Shown: positions 35,090 through 43,868 of the stretch, in pieces
Position numbering within the stretch: position 1 is the first letter of the stretch
How the letters are laid out: each line of letters begins with the position of its first letter
NCBI RefSeq assembly: GCF_029081005.1
Contig: NZ_JAJQTQ010000002.1
Coordinates: 186,001 to 250,000, forward strand
Direction of reading: 5' to 3'
From: Halomonas elongata
GTDB taxonomy: Bacteria; Pseudomonadota; Gammaproteobacteria; Pseudomonadales; Halomonadaceae
DNA: 64,000 bases
Position numbers and translations under genes: made by a program
Notes under the pieces: model-generated
The model's database searches: none
What the model was told of the DNA's origin: nothing
The model's input: the letters and a program-made list of their open reading frames with translations, nothing else

Positions 35090-36081
35090 CAGTGACGCAG
35101 CCTCCGGCGCAGGGCGTTCCAGCAGCGACGTGGCCAACTGGGCCGATGGCGTGCGAGATACTGGGCGCCACGCTCGGCCAGGGTGTCGGGGGCGGCGGCC
35201 AGCACTTCGACCTCCAGCCAGCGGTTCCACTCCATGCTGGCCCCCCAGTCGGCTTCGGAGAGCTGGGCGTTGGGCAGGCGGTAGTGGTAGGTCGGGCGCG
35301 GTTGGACCAGGTGGTCGCTCAGCAGCTCGTGGGGATGCTCCGGGGCCAGGTAGGCGAACAGTGGCAGCAGATCGAGTTCCCGGTTGCGGGTCGGGTTGTG
35401 CTCCAGGTAATCGTCGATCAGGGTCCGCAGGTCCGGTCGGTAATCCGGGTCCAGCACCTTGAGCGCGTAGGCGCGCGAGAAGGGGTTGGCATGGGGCAGG
35501 ACCTCCCGGGTGATGTCCACCTGGATCTGTTCGCGCAGCCAGCGCGCAGTGAGCAGGTAGGCGCGCAGGCAGGCCAGAATGTCGTCGATCTCGAGACTCG
35601 GGGCCTCAGGATTGAGATGCAGGCCGAAGCCGTAGAGCAGGCTGGCGTCGGTGCCCTTGGCGCCATGTTGGCGCAGGGCATCGAACAGGGCATCGAGTTC
35701 GTCGAGTTCGTTCCAGGGCACCGGGGGGCAGACGATCTCGGTGGGGACCAGGCCGGTGACCACGTCGCCGATCAATTCGCGGGTGCGGGAATGAAAATCC
35801 TGGCGCATGCGTTCCCACTCGCTGTCGCGATAGGCCTCCGCATCGAGCCGTTCCTGGTCCGGGTGGGCGTACTGGGTGTCCAGCTCAATACCGAAGTCAC
35901 CCCAACGGGCATTCTTGACCTTGAGGCGATGGGCGCTGATCACGTCGAGCTCGCCGCCGAACAGGGACATCACCAGGTCAGCCGTTTCCCTGGGCGGCAG
36001 GCCGGCGAACTCGATCTCGACGCCGACCCGTCGAGCCTGGCCGTCGTCGTTATCGGGGATGGGTGGCGGTTGCGGCGTCAT
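35089..36081 (-). CDS. Amidoligase-family protein (COOH-NH2 ligase)
   Basis: A 330-residue protein with VGVEIEFAGLPPRETADLV near 18-36, ELDTQYAHP near 68, and a C-terminal basic tail. It matches the amidoligase family (PF12224-like), which shares the glutamine synthetase fold and is predicted to join a carboxylate to an amine with ATP. The substrate is unknown. It is the first gene of a two-gene operon with the amidotransferase and is divergent from the MscS gene, with 64 bp between them. Confidence 0.82.
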   Translation of the reverse strand: MTPQPPPIPDNDDGQARRVGVEIEFAGLPPRETADLVMSLFGGELDVISAHRLKVKNARWGDFGIELDTQYAHPDQERLDAEAYRDSEWERMRQDFHSRTRELIGDVVTGLVPTEIVCPPVPWNELDELDALFDALRQHGAKGTDASLLYGFGLHLNPEAPSLEIDDILACLRAYLLTARWLREQIQVDITREVLPHANPFSRAYALKVLDPDYRPDLRTLIDDYLEHNPTRNRELDLLPLFAYLAPEHPHELLSDHLVQPRPTYHYRLPNAQLSEADWGASMEWNRWLEVEVLAAAPDTLAERGAQYLARHRPSWPRRCWNALRRRLRH

Positions 36082-36145
36082 GACGGCATCCTGTTGTCAG
36101 GTTTCGGCAGCCTAACACACTGGCAGAGCATCTTTATGTCAGGAT

Positions 36146-38494
36146 ATGTCCTTATACCGTGACTCTCTGGATGGAGACCCGACGTTGCTCATCGCGCACC
36201 GCTTCTCGATGGTCCTGCGTGGCCTTTTGACGCTGCTCCTGTTGATGTGGCCGCTGCTTGCGGCGGCACAGCCCTCGCCGCTATCGGGCCTGGCGAGCGC
36301 CAAGCAATCGGAAGGCACCAATCCCCAGGAACTTCAGGCGTCGCTGGATCAGGTCATTTCCACCCTGGAAGACGATGCCAAACGGCAGGCACTGCTGGAA
36401 AACCTGGAGGCGCTGCGTCAGGCCAACCAGCCGGTCGCCGATCAGAATGGCATCACCTCCCAGCAGGGCTTGCTGGGCGCGCTAGCCGATACCTTCAACC
36501 AGCTGGGAGAACAGGCCGAGGCGGGCCAATCTCCCGTGGACGGCTGGCGCCTTCAATTGAGCGAGGGCTGGCAGGATCTGACCGAGCTGGTGGTGCAGAC
36601 CGGGAATGCCGAGCTGGTGCGTTTCGTCATCGAACTGACCGTTCTGGTGGCGATCTGGGCCGGCCTGCTGGTGATTTTCATCGCCCTGGGGCGAATGCTT
36701 GCCAGGCGCCGTGACTGGCCGCTGGATCTACCGCGCGAGCCCAGGGCGCACTTGATGGTGATCCATTTCCTGCGACGCATGTTGCCCTGGGCACTGGCCT
36801 TTGCCCTGACGATGGGCATTGCGCAACTGGTGCCGAGCAGTGCCGGACGCACGGGCGCTCTGGTGATTGCCTATGTCGCCTTGTGCGGGCGCACCCTGTC
36901 GGTGGTGGTGGAGACGGTCATCTCGGTGTTCACCCGTGGGCATCGTTTCGTCGCCGTGCGCATTCTGCAGCATCAGAGCCTGCGGCCGTTGTTCATGATC
37001 GGCGCCTTGATTGCCCTGGGCGATGCCCTCAACTCATCGCGGCTAACCGAGCTCATCGGTTTCGACCTGGCCAGCCTTTGCTCGGTGTTGGCCAATACCC
37101 TGGCGGCCGTATTGAGCGGTCGCTTCATTCTGCGCTTCAAGCGTCCCATCAAGCATCTGATTCGCAATCGCCCCTATTCCCAGCGGCGCGAGAAGGGGGG
37201 GACGTCGGAAGTGGTCCGCGTGGTCGGAGGCCTCTGGCATGTGCCGGCGCTGCTGCTGGTGGGCGGTTCCCTGATGGCGATCTTCGTCACGGGGGGCGAT
37301 GTCGGCACGGCGCTGGCGCGTTCGATCATTTCCGCCGCCTTGCTGGTACTGACGCTGGTCGTGGCGGGGTTGCTGCGGCGACATGCCGAGAAGCGCTCGA
37401 CGCGTCGCCGCCAGAGCGAGTATCGGCGTCGACTGGAGCGCTTCGGGTATGCGCTGGCCCATGTCCTGGCCTGGTTTGCCTTCGCCGAGCTCTCGCTGCA
37501 GGTATGGGGCGCCTCCTTGATCGGTATCGGCAGTCAAGGGGTGGCCAGCGTGCGTATCGGCCAGGCACTGCTGGGCATTGGCTTCACCATCCTGCTGGCC
37601 TGGCTGGCGTGGATCTTCGCCGATACGGCCATCCAGCGTGCCCTGGTGTCGTCGGCCCGTTCCCGTGGGCGTCGGGTCAATCAGGCGCGCGCCCAGACCA
37701 TCACGCCGATGATCCGCAATGTCATCTTCGCCACCATCGTGATCATCGCGGCGATCGTCGGGCTGGCCAATCTGGGCGTCAATGTCACGCCGCTGCTGGC
37801 GGGTGCCGGTGTGATCGGCCTGGCCATCGGCTTCGGTGCCCAGACCCTGGTGCAGGACCTGATTACCGGTATCTTCATCCTCATCGAGGACTCCCTGGCG
37901 GTGGATGACTTCGTCAAGATCAACGGCCACATGGGCACCGTCGAGGGCCTGACCCTGCGCACCGTGAGGCTGCGTGACCTGGATGGCATCGTGCACATCA
38001 TCACCTTCAGTCGCATCGACTCGATCCATAACATGTCGCGTCAGTTCGGCATCGCCCTGATGAAGATCCGGATTCCCTACGACATGAAGATCGACGATGC
38101 CATCACCCTGATGCACGAAACCGCCAGGGCGCTGCGACAGGACCCGATGATGCGCCACCACATCTGGTCGCCGCTGGAAATGCAGGGAATTCATGCCTTC
38201 GAGGATGGCTGTCCGATCCTGCGCATGCGCTTTCGTACGGCGCCCGAGATGCAGTGGGATGTGGCCCGGGCCTTCAATCTGCTGCTCAAGCAGCGCATGG
38301 AAGAGCAGGAGGTCGATCTCGGCGTGCCGCGCCTCAGCGTCAGCATGGAAGGGCGCGGCGGCGGTCGGCTCGATGGCAGCAGCGAGCGGGGCGACGAGCG
38401 GGACGCAGCGGGTCGCGATCCCGGCGAAGCGGGTGTCGCCGATCCCCATCACCAGACCAGTGCCAGTGGCGGCTCCCCCGATCCCGGTACCTGA
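36146..38494 (+). CDS. Large MscS-family mechanosensitive channel
   Basis: A 782-residue protein. An N-terminal signal-like hydrophobic stretch (about 22-41) precedes a periplasmic helical region, then six to eight membrane helices between about 155 and 560. The MscS core follows: LLAGAGVIGLAIGFGAQTLVQDLITGIF, the pore helix, then the beta-domain. The C-terminus is Arg/Gly/Asp-rich. It protects against hypo-osmotic shock by family role, which would suit a halophile. The exact start is uncertain: ATG 36146, TTG 36185 and ATG 36209 are all in frame. Confidence 0.9.
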   Translation: MSLYRDSLDGDPTLLIAHRFSMVLRGLLTLLLLMWPLLAAAQPSPLSGLASAKQSEGTNPQELQASLDQVISTLEDDAKRQALLENLEALRQANQPVADQNGITSQQGLLGALADTFNQLGEQAEAGQSPVDGWRLQLSEGWQDLTELVVQTGNAELVRFVIELTVLVAIWAGLLVIFIALGRMLARRRDWPLDLPREPRAHLMVIHFLRRMLPWALAFALTMGIAQLVPSSAGRTGALVIAYVALCGRTLSVVVETVISVFTRGHRFVAVRILQHQSLRPLFMIGALIALGDALNSSRLTELIGFDLASLCSVLANTLAAVLSGRFILRFKRPIKHLIRNRPYSQRREKGGTSEVVRVVGGLWHVPALLLVGGSLMAIFVTGGDVGTALARSIISAALLVLTLVVAGLLRRHAEKRSTRRRQSEYRRRLERFGYALAHVLAWFAFAELSLQVWGASLIGIGSQGVASVRIGQALLGIGFTILLAWLAWIFADTAIQRALVSSARSRGRRVNQARAQTITPMIRNVIFATIVIIAAIVGLANLGVNVTPLLAGAGVIGLAIGFGAQTLVQDLITGIFILIEDSLAVDDFVKINGHMGTVEGLTLRTVRLRDLDGIVHIITFSRIDSIHNMSRQFGIALMKIRIPYDMKIDDAITLMHETARALRQDPMMRHHIWSPLEMQGIHAFEDGCPILRMRFRTAPEMQWDVARAFNLLLKQRMEEQEVDLGVPRLSVSMEGRGGGRLDGSSERGDERDAAGRDPGEAGVADPHHQTSASGGSPDPGT

Positions 38495-38543
38495 CCCTTG
38501 GCCCCGCTCGGGGCCCGCCTCCCGCTCTCCTGTTTCCCAACGC

Positions 38544-38574
38544 GCGCCCGAGCCCGGTGGCCTCGGGCGCTTTT
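38544..38574 (+). terminator. Terminator after the MscS gene
   Basis: Perfect 9-bp arms GCGCCCGAG and CTCGGGCGC around a 9-base loop, followed by TTTT. Confidence 0.8.
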
Positions 38575-38689
38575 CCGACGCTCTGTCCCCTGTGTCCCGT
38601 TCCCTCGCCGCCCCAGCAAGGCGTTCCCCCGTTCGACCACGCCAGTCCCTGCGGCTGCAGGGCGTGAGATACGACCATGGTTGGAATCA

Positions 38690-38722
38690 GTAAACGTTTA
38701 CGGTTTGGAAGTAAACGTTTAC
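38690..38722. promoter_or_regulatory. Twin LacI-type operators upstream of thuA
   Basis: Two identical 12-bp palindromes GTAAACGTTTAC lie at 38690-38701 and 38711-38722, with centres 21 bp apart (two helical turns). They resemble the AANCGNTT core bound by LacI/PurR proteins. A LacI-family regulator is encoded third in the following gene set, so it probably binds here. The rest of the 299-bp gap holds only the mscS terminator. Confidence 0.75.
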
Positions 38723-38793
38723 TTTGACGTCATGTCGCCGGTATCGGCGGCGTTTTCATCGCCCGCCCGGGCAACGCCAGAAGGAGCCAATCC

Positions 38794-39573
38794 ATGACGA
38801 TCAAGGTCACGGTCTGGGGCGAGAACGTCCACGAGCAGACCAACGACGTGGTAGCGCGCATCTATCCCGAGGGCATGCACGCCTGCATTGCCGCGGGGCT
38901 CAACGAGGACCCGCAGATCGAGGCGCGCGCCGTCACGCTGCAGGACCCCGAACAGGGGCTGTCCGAGGCGCTGCTCGACGATACCGACGTGCTGCTGTGG
39001 TGGGGGCACGCGGCCCACGGCGATGTCCGCGACGAGATTGTCGACCGTGTCCAGGCCCGGGTGCTGCAGGGCATGGGCCTGCTGGTGCTGCACTCCGGCC
39101 ACTACGCGAAGATCTTCAAGCGCCTGATGGGCACCACCTGCTCGCTGAAGTGGCGCGAGGCCGGCGAGCGGGAGCGGCTGTGGGTGATCAACCCCGGCCA
39201 TCCCATCGTTCAGGGGCTGGGCGACTACCTCGAGCTGCCGCACAGCGAGATGTACGGCGAGCCCTTCGCGGTGCCCAACCCCGACGAGGTGATCTTCATC
39301 AGCGCCTTCGAGGGCGGCGAGGTGTTCCGCTCCGGCCTCACCTACAAGCGCGGCAATGGCAGGATCTTCTACTTCGGCCCCGGCCACGAGACCTACCCGA
39401 TCTACTACGACGACCAGGTACGCCGGGTGCTCAAGAACGGCGTCAAGTGGGCCTGCCCCGAGGGCTCGCGGTGGATCGACCGCTGCCCCAACGTGCCGCC
39501 CGAGCAGGCGCCGAATCCGGTCGAGGTCAAGGGCGAGGGGTTGCACAAGCCCGGCGAGGAGGGCTTCAAGTGA
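38794..39573 (+). CDS. ThuA domain protein (trehalose utilization type)
   Basis: A 259-residue GATase1-fold protein of the ThuA group: [25 protein letters not shown] at the start, [19 protein letters not shown] and [12 protein letters not shown] later. ThuA proteins act in oxidation of disaccharides such as trehalose, together with a Gfo/Idh/MocA enzyme, which is the next gene here. The catalytic Cys of true amidotransferases is absent. AAGGAG lies just before the ATG. Its stop overlaps the next start by one base. Confidence 0.9.
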   Translation: MTIKVTVWGENVHEQTNDVVARIYPEGMHACIAAGLNEDPQIEARAVTLQDPEQGLSEALLDDTDVLLWWGHAAHGDVRDEIVDRVQARVLQGMGLLVLHSGHYAKIFKRLMGTTCSLKWREAGERERLWVINPGHPIVQGLGDYLELPHSEMYGEPFAVPNPDEVIFISAFEGGEVFRSGLTYKRGNGRIFYFGPGHETYPIYYDDQVRRVLKNGVKWACPEGSRWIDRCPNVPPEQAPNPVEVKGEGLHKPGEEGFK

Positions 39574-40628
39574 TGCGACTGGCGATCATCGGTGCCGGCG
39601 GGATGGCCGGCCAGCACGCTCAGCGGTTCCAGGAGATCGCGGACGTCGAGGTAGTGGCAGTCTGCGACCTGGACGGTGACAAGGCCCGCACCTTCGCCGA
39701 GGCCCACGACATCCCCGAGGCCTATGCCGACCTGGCGACCATGCTGGCCCGTGACGACATCCAGGCGGTGAGCAACGCCACCCCGGACGGCGTGCACAAG
39801 GCGACGTCGCTGGCCGCCATCGCCGCCGGCAAGCACATCCTCTGCGAGAAGCCGCTGGCCACTAACGCCGCCGATGCCGAGGAAATGGCCGCGGCAGCCC
39901 GCGAGGCCGGGGTGATCAACATGGTCAACCTCAGCTATCGCGATGCCCCGGCGATCCAACTGGCCCGCGAACTGGTGGCCGACGGCCGGCTGGGGCGGGT
40001 GATGCATGTCGACGCCAGTTACCGCCAGAGCTGGCTGGTGAGCGACGCCTGGGGACGCTGGGACCAGGACAGCCAGTGGCTGTGGCGGCTTTCCGGAGCG
40101 CATGGCAGCAAGGGAGTGCTGGGCGACGTGGGGGTGCATATCCTCGACTTCGCCAGCTTTCCGGTGGGCGACATCGCCGCGGTGACCTGCCGGCTCAAGT
40201 GCTTCGACAAGGCCCCGGGCAACCGCATCGGCGAGTACACCCTCGACGCCAACGACAGCGCCCTGATGCAGGTGGAGTTCGCCGACGGCGCCCTGGGCAG
40301 CGTCCAGGCCACCCGCTGGGCTACCGGCCACCACAACTCGCTGACGCTCTCCGTGCACGGCGACCGCGGCGCGCTGCGCGTCGATCTCGACGCGGCCCGG
40401 GACAAGGTGCAGGTGTGCTTCGGCGAGGACGTGCACCCCGCACGCTGGACCGAACTCGCGGCACCGCCCACGCCGAGCATCTACCGGCGCTTCGTCGATG
40501 GTATCGCAAGCGGCGTCAACGACTCGCCCGATTTCGCTCGCGGCGCGGCCCTGCAACGGGTGCTGGATGCCTGCTTCGACGCCGACGCCCGGGGCGATGT
40601 CCTGCATCTGGAAAGACCGCTCGCCTGA
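39573..40628 (+). CDS. Gfo/Idh/MocA-family oxidoreductase
   Basis: A 351-residue NAD(P)-dependent sugar or polyol dehydrogenase. The Rossmann motif is AIIGAGGMAGQHAQ near 4-17, and CEKPLA (residues about 92-97) holds the conserved Lys-Pro. A C-terminal alpha/beta domain includes GDVGVHILDFASF with the catalytic His region. The substrate is likely a keto-sugar or disaccharide in a ThuAB-like oxidation. The start is ATG at 39573 (TGATG overlap with thuA); the same frame is open further upstream inside thuA by chance. Confidence 0.92.
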   Translation: MRLAIIGAGGMAGQHAQRFQEIADVEVVAVCDLDGDKARTFAEAHDIPEAYADLATMLARDDIQAVSNATPDGVHKATSLAAIAAGKHILCEKPLATNAADAEEMAAAAREAGVINMVNLSYRDAPAIQLARELVADGRLGRVMHVDASYRQSWLVSDAWGRWDQDSQWLWRLSGAHGSKGVLGDVGVHILDFASFPVGDIAAVTCRLKCFDKAPGNRIGEYTLDANDSALMQVEFADGALGSVQATRWATGHHNSLTLSVHGDRGALRVDLDAARDKVQVCFGEDVHPARWTELAAPPTPSIYRRFVDGIASGVNDSPDFARGAALQRVLDACFDADARGDVLHLERPLA

Positions 40629-40737
40629 AGTCGCACCGTTCCGTCCGATCGGGCACAATCCCGTGGTCGGCAACCGACGGTATCCGGCAGCAGATGGCGG
40701 CCGGCGCGAGGTCGGTCGCCCGGTGACGAGGCAGGCG

Positions 40738-41709
40738 ATGAGCAGAGAACCGTCGAAGACGGCCAACATCCGGGAAATCGCGCGACGGGCGGGGGTCTCC
40801 ATCGCCTCGGTCAGCCGCGCGCTCAACGACAAGCCGGGCATCAGCGAGGCGCTGCGCGAGCGTATCCTCTCCATCAGCCGCGACGTGGAGTACCGGCCCA
40901 GCGCCGCCGCCCGTCAGCTGATCAGCGGCAAGGCCGCGGTGGTGGGCATCTCGCTGGGGCGCCGCGACGTCGAGCTGCGGCCCTACTACATCCTGCTCTA
41001 CCAGCACCTGACCGTGGCGCTGCACCGACAGGGCATGGTGCCGATCTTCTTCGCCCACGACCGTACGGCGACCCTGCCCGAGCAGGCCGGCGCCGCCATC
41101 CTGCTCGGCGAGTTCGCCGACGACCCGCGCCCCGAACTGATGACCTCGCGGGATGTGCCCTTCGTGCGCATCGGCCTGGCCGGAGAGAGCTTCTCGGTGG
41201 CGCCGGAAGATCGGCACGGCATCTACCTGGCCACTCGCCACCTGATCGAAAGCGGGCGGCGGCGCATCGCCTTCGTCGGCGACGACCTGCAGAGCCCTCA
41301 CAGCCAGCATCGCCTGGACGGCTATCGCCAGGCCCTCGACGAGGCCGGCCTCGAGGCCGCGCTGATCGATATCCCGCCCAACCTGGACCCGGCGCTGACC
41401 GGCTATCGCTGGCTGAGCCGGCGCCTCGAGCAGGTCCCGCGCGCTCATGACGGCCTGGTCTGCGAGACCGACGAGCTGGCCCGAGGCTGCCTGACGGCCC
41501 TGGAGGATCATGGCCTGGACGTGCCCGGCGAGGTCGCGGTTACCGGCTTCGACGATCTGCCGACCCTGGCCGAGGGCCTGACCACGGTGCGCCAGGACAT
41601 CGCCGCCATCGCCGCCATGAGCGTCGAGCTGCTGGGCGAGGCGCTGGCGGGCAAGCCGCCGCGCCATGTGTCGATGCCGGTGGAACTGGTGGTTCGCGAG
41701 ACTGGCTGA
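40738..41709 (+). CDS. LacI-family transcriptional regulator
   Basis: A 323-residue repressor. The N-terminal HTH is NIREIARRAGVSIASVSRALNDKPGISE (about 8-35) with the hinge ARQLISGKAA. A periplasmic-binding-like effector domain follows. It lies 109 bp after the Gfo/Idh/MocA gene and probably controls the ThuA-Gfo pair through the twin palindromes at 38690-38722. The ATG at 40738 is preferred; GTG at 40723 is possible. The inducer is unknown and no transporter is adjacent. Confidence 0.9.
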   Translation: MSREPSKTANIREIARRAGVSIASVSRALNDKPGISEALRERILSISRDVEYRPSAAARQLISGKAAVVGISLGRRDVELRPYYILLYQHLTVALHRQGMVPIFFAHDRTATLPEQAGAAILLGEFADDPRPELMTSRDVPFVRIGLAGESFSVAPEDRHGIYLATRHLIESGRRRIAFVGDDLQSPHSQHRLDGYRQALDEAGLEAALIDIPPNLDPALTGYRWLSRRLEQVPRAHDGLVCETDELARGCLTALEDHGLDVPGEVAVTGFDDLPTLAEGLTTVRQDIAAIAAMSVELLGEALAGKPPRHVSMPVELVVRETG

Positions 41710-41769
41710 ACGCGTTACAAAGGGAGGATTGGCGGTCCACCCATCTCTTGATGGCAGGAGGAAAACACC

Positions 41770-42135
41770 ATGCGATCGTTGATCCAGACATTGCTGGCGC
41801 CGGTGGCCTGGGTGGCCGAGAAGCTCGGTACCCGACGCGAGGCCTCGCGCGACGAGCCCGAGCAGGCCCGGGTCGACGAGGCCTGCGAGAGCCTGGCGCT
41901 CTACCAGTTCTGGAGTTGTCCCTACTGTGTGCGGGTACGCCGCGAGATCACTCGTCTCGCCCTGACGATCGAGATCCGCGATATCCGGCTCGATCCCGAG
42001 CATCGCCGGGCGCTGATGGAAGGCGGCGGCAAGGCGCAGGTGCCCTGCCTGCGCATCGAGGAGGGCGACGAGGTGAGCTGGTTATACGAATCCAGTGACA
42101 TTGTCGATTACCTGCGCCGACGCTTCGGCGCATAG
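41770..42135 (+). CDS. Glutaredoxin-like protein with CPYC active site
   Basis: A 121-residue protein with an N-terminal amphipathic helix and charged linker. A thioredoxin-fold glutaredoxin or GST-N domain follows: FWSCPYCVRVRREI gives the redox CPYC (about 50-53), VPCLRI the cis-proline, and SSDIVDYLRRRF the C-terminal helix. It is likely a glutathione-dependent disulfide or mixed-disulfide reductase. AGGAGG precedes the ATG. It is a single gene. Confidence 0.88.
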   Translation: MRSLIQTLLAPVAWVAEKLGTRREASRDEPEQARVDEACESLALYQFWSCPYCVRVRREITRLALTIEIRDIRLDPEHRRALMEGGGKAQVPCLRIEEGDEVSWLYESSDIVDYLRRRFGA

Positions 42136-42179
42136 AGCGGGGGCTCGATTTATCATGCCTGCCATCTAAAACGTTCGTC

Positions 42180-42207
42180 TTGACGTACGTTCTGCAAGGC
42201 GTACACT
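42180..42207 (+). promoter_or_regulatory. Promoter of the yefM-yoeB operon
   Basis: TTGACG (42180-42185), a 16-bp spacer and TACACT (42202-42207) form a sigma70-like promoter. The spacer contains ACGTACGT, a palindrome near the -35 that could be an antitoxin operator. Confidence 0.55.
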
Positions 42208-42238
42208 GAGGGAAAGTGAAACATTGTAGAGGTGCGTC

Positions 42239-42481
42239 ATGACCGGCATTACAGCGACTGAGGCGCGCAGCAACCTGTATCGGTTGATCGATGAAACGGC
42301 CGAGTCCCATCAGCCGGTCGTCATCATGGGTAAGCGGAACAAAGCCGTTCTGGTATCCGAAGAAGACTGGTCGGCGATTCAGGAAACCCTGTACCTGCTC
42401 TCCGTGCCGGGGATGCGAGAGTCTATTCGTGAGGGGATGGATGCCCCCGTGGATGAGTGTGATGAGGATCTGGACTGGTGA
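42239..42481 (+). CDS. yefM: YefM/Phd-family antitoxin
   Basis: An 80-residue antitoxin with the N-terminal DNA-binding segment TATEARSNLYRLIDETAESHQ and an acidic C-terminus (MDAPVDECDEDLDW) that would neutralise the basic toxin. Family members repress their own promoter together with the toxin. The stop codon overlaps the toxin's GTG start (GTGA). Confidence 0.92.
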   Translation: MTGITATEARSNLYRLIDETAESHQPVVIMGKRNKAVLVSEEDWSAIQETLYLLSVPGMRESIREGMDAPVDECDEDLDW

Positions 42482-42741
42482 CATGGAAGTTGGTTTACAC
42501 CAAACAAGCCCAGAAGGACGCAAGGAAGCTGGCTTCCAGCGGCCTCAAGCCAAAAGCCAAGGAATTGTTGGCTCTGATTGCAGAAGATCCCTACCGCAGG
42601 CCGCCACCGTTTGAGAAGCTTATTGGTGATCTTGAAGGGGCCTATTCACGCCGTATCAATATTCAGCATCGTCTGGTCTACCAAGTGCTCGAGGATGAGC
42701 GAGTGGTAAAAGTCCTCAGGCTCTGGAGCCACTATGAATGA
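42478..42741 (+). CDS. yoeB: YoeB-type mRNA interferase toxin
   Basis: An 87-residue basic RelE-fold toxin: WKLVYTKQAQKDARKL at the N-terminus, PPPFEKLIGDLEGAYSRRINIQHRLVY and the ending VLRLWSHYE, matching YoeB/Txe, with Glu in the EKL segment and terminal His/Tyr as catalytic residues. It cleaves mRNA at the ribosome A site by family knowledge. The start is GTG. It appears intact, so the module should be functional. Confidence 0.92.
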   Translation: MTWKLVYTKQAQKDARKLASSGLKPKAKELLALIAEDPYRRPPPFEKLIGDLEGAYSRRINIQHRLVYQVLEDERVVKVLRLWSHYE

Positions 42742-42905
42742 TGCATAACCGGCCGCTGTGCAGAGATCCTCGTCAGGCCTGCCGAGCAACGCCCAGCCAA
42801 CCCCAGCCGATACAGCGCGACGAACGCCTGCTCATGGCCGAAAGACGACGCTTGCAAGGCATTGGTGACGGCCTGCATTCATTTCTCTCGAAGGCGGAGT
42901 TCTTT

Positions 42906-42948
42906 TCCGTCATTGCGCGGTCCCATGGCATGGGACCGATGACGGAAC
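42906..42948. repeat. Long interrupted inverted repeat downstream of yoeB
   Basis: Outer arms TTCCGTCAT / ATGACGGAA and inner arms GGTCCCAT / ATGGGACC form a 43-bp hairpin with one asymmetric internal loop. It lies between convergent yoeB and the dienelactone hydrolase gene and could be a bidirectional terminator or a small repeat element. Confidence 0.6.
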
Positions 42949-42964
42949 GTAGTGAACAGAGTCT

Positions 42965-43705
42965 TTACAGCGTTTCTTCCAGCAGCATGGCGAGCCGCTT
43001 GTGGTGCAGGGCATCGGCGGCCGCGTCGTAGGAGGGGGCGTCCTTGGCGGTGAAGCCGTGGGCCGCGCCATTGTAGAGCTCGGTGGTGAAGTGCACGCCG
43101 GCGGCGGCCAGCGCCTCGTCCATGCGGGCGATCTGCTCGGCGGGCAGTAGTTCATCCTTGTCGGCGTGGCCGAAGTAGACGCGCGCCTCGATGGCGTCGA
43201 CCACGCCCACGGGGCTCGAGGCGTCGTCGGCCTTTGCCAGGTTGGCCGAGTGGAAGCCGGCTGCAGCGGCCACTCGGTCGGGGTGTTCGGCTGCCATGCG
43301 CAGCGCGAAGGCCGAGGTCATGCAATAGCCGACCACGCCGATCTTGCCGCCCGTGAACTCGGCTGCGCGGTCGAGGCAGTCGATCAGGGCAGCGAAGTCG
43401 CGGGATTGCGCCTCGGGCGTGAGATGACCGGCATACTCGACCAGCGTCGGACGCACCTCCGGGTCGCGGAAGGACTTGCCTTCCGGCACGATCTCGCCGG
43501 CCGCGTCACGGTAGTAGACGTTGGGCATCAGGACGGCGTAGCCGTTGTCCGCGATTCGCTGGGCCTTCTCGTGATAGCAGGGGCGCAGGCCGCCGATATC
43601 GGTGAACAGCACCACGGCCGGCAGCGGACCGTCGACGTTGGTGGGCGTGACGATGTGGGCGTCGATGGTGCCGTCGGTGGCGGGAATGTCGATGGCGCGA
43701 GACAT
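42965..43705 (-). CDS. Dienelactone hydrolase family protein
   Basis: A 246-residue alpha/beta hydrolase. The nucleophile elbow is VGYCMTSAFALR with Cys, and the acid and His lie in GHADKDELLP and NGAAHGFTAKD, the Cys-Asp-His triad of dienelactone hydrolases. TDIGGLRPCYHEKAQRIADNGYAVLMPNVYYR is typical. No aromatic-ring pathway genes are nearby, so the physiological substrate is unknown. A weak GGAG-like site precedes the ATG at 43705. Confidence 0.9.
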   Translation of the reverse strand: MSRAIDIPATDGTIDAHIVTPTNVDGPLPAVVLFTDIGGLRPCYHEKAQRIADNGYAVLMPNVYYRDAAGEIVPEGKSFRDPEVRPTLVEYAGHLTPEAQSRDFAALIDCLDRAAEFTGGKIGVVGYCMTSAFALRMAAEHPDRVAAAAGFHSANLAKADDASSPVGVVDAIEARVYFGHADKDELLPAEQIARMDEALAAAGVHFTTELYNGAAHGFTAKDAPSYDAAADALHHKRLAMLLEETL

Positions 43706-43868
43706 GAGAGACTCCGGATGTCGATGGCGGATGGAGATTGTCGGGGACGACTGTCACGAGGGACGAATCTAACCGGAGACGGGGCCCGTTGACGAGGCCG
43801 CGGCTCCCCGCCCCGGGAGTCGGTCGCCTGTGGATAGGGCGATCGGGCGGGAAAGCCCCGGTTGTGGC

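Noticed and set aside
37043-38452. A 469-codon frame antisense to the MscS gene
   Set aside because: The MscS core is unmistakable on the other strand; the antisense product is low-complexity.
38724-39572. Upstream extension of the Gfo/Idh/MocA frame through thuA
   Set aside because: The residues before [10 protein letters not shown] are Arg/Pro-rich and out of frame with the ThuA protein. A TGATG start is present at 39573.
39405-42003. Two long antisense frames over the Gfo/Idh/MocA and LacI genes
   Set aside because: Both sense genes have clear motifs; the antisense products are Arg/Gly/His-rich without homology.
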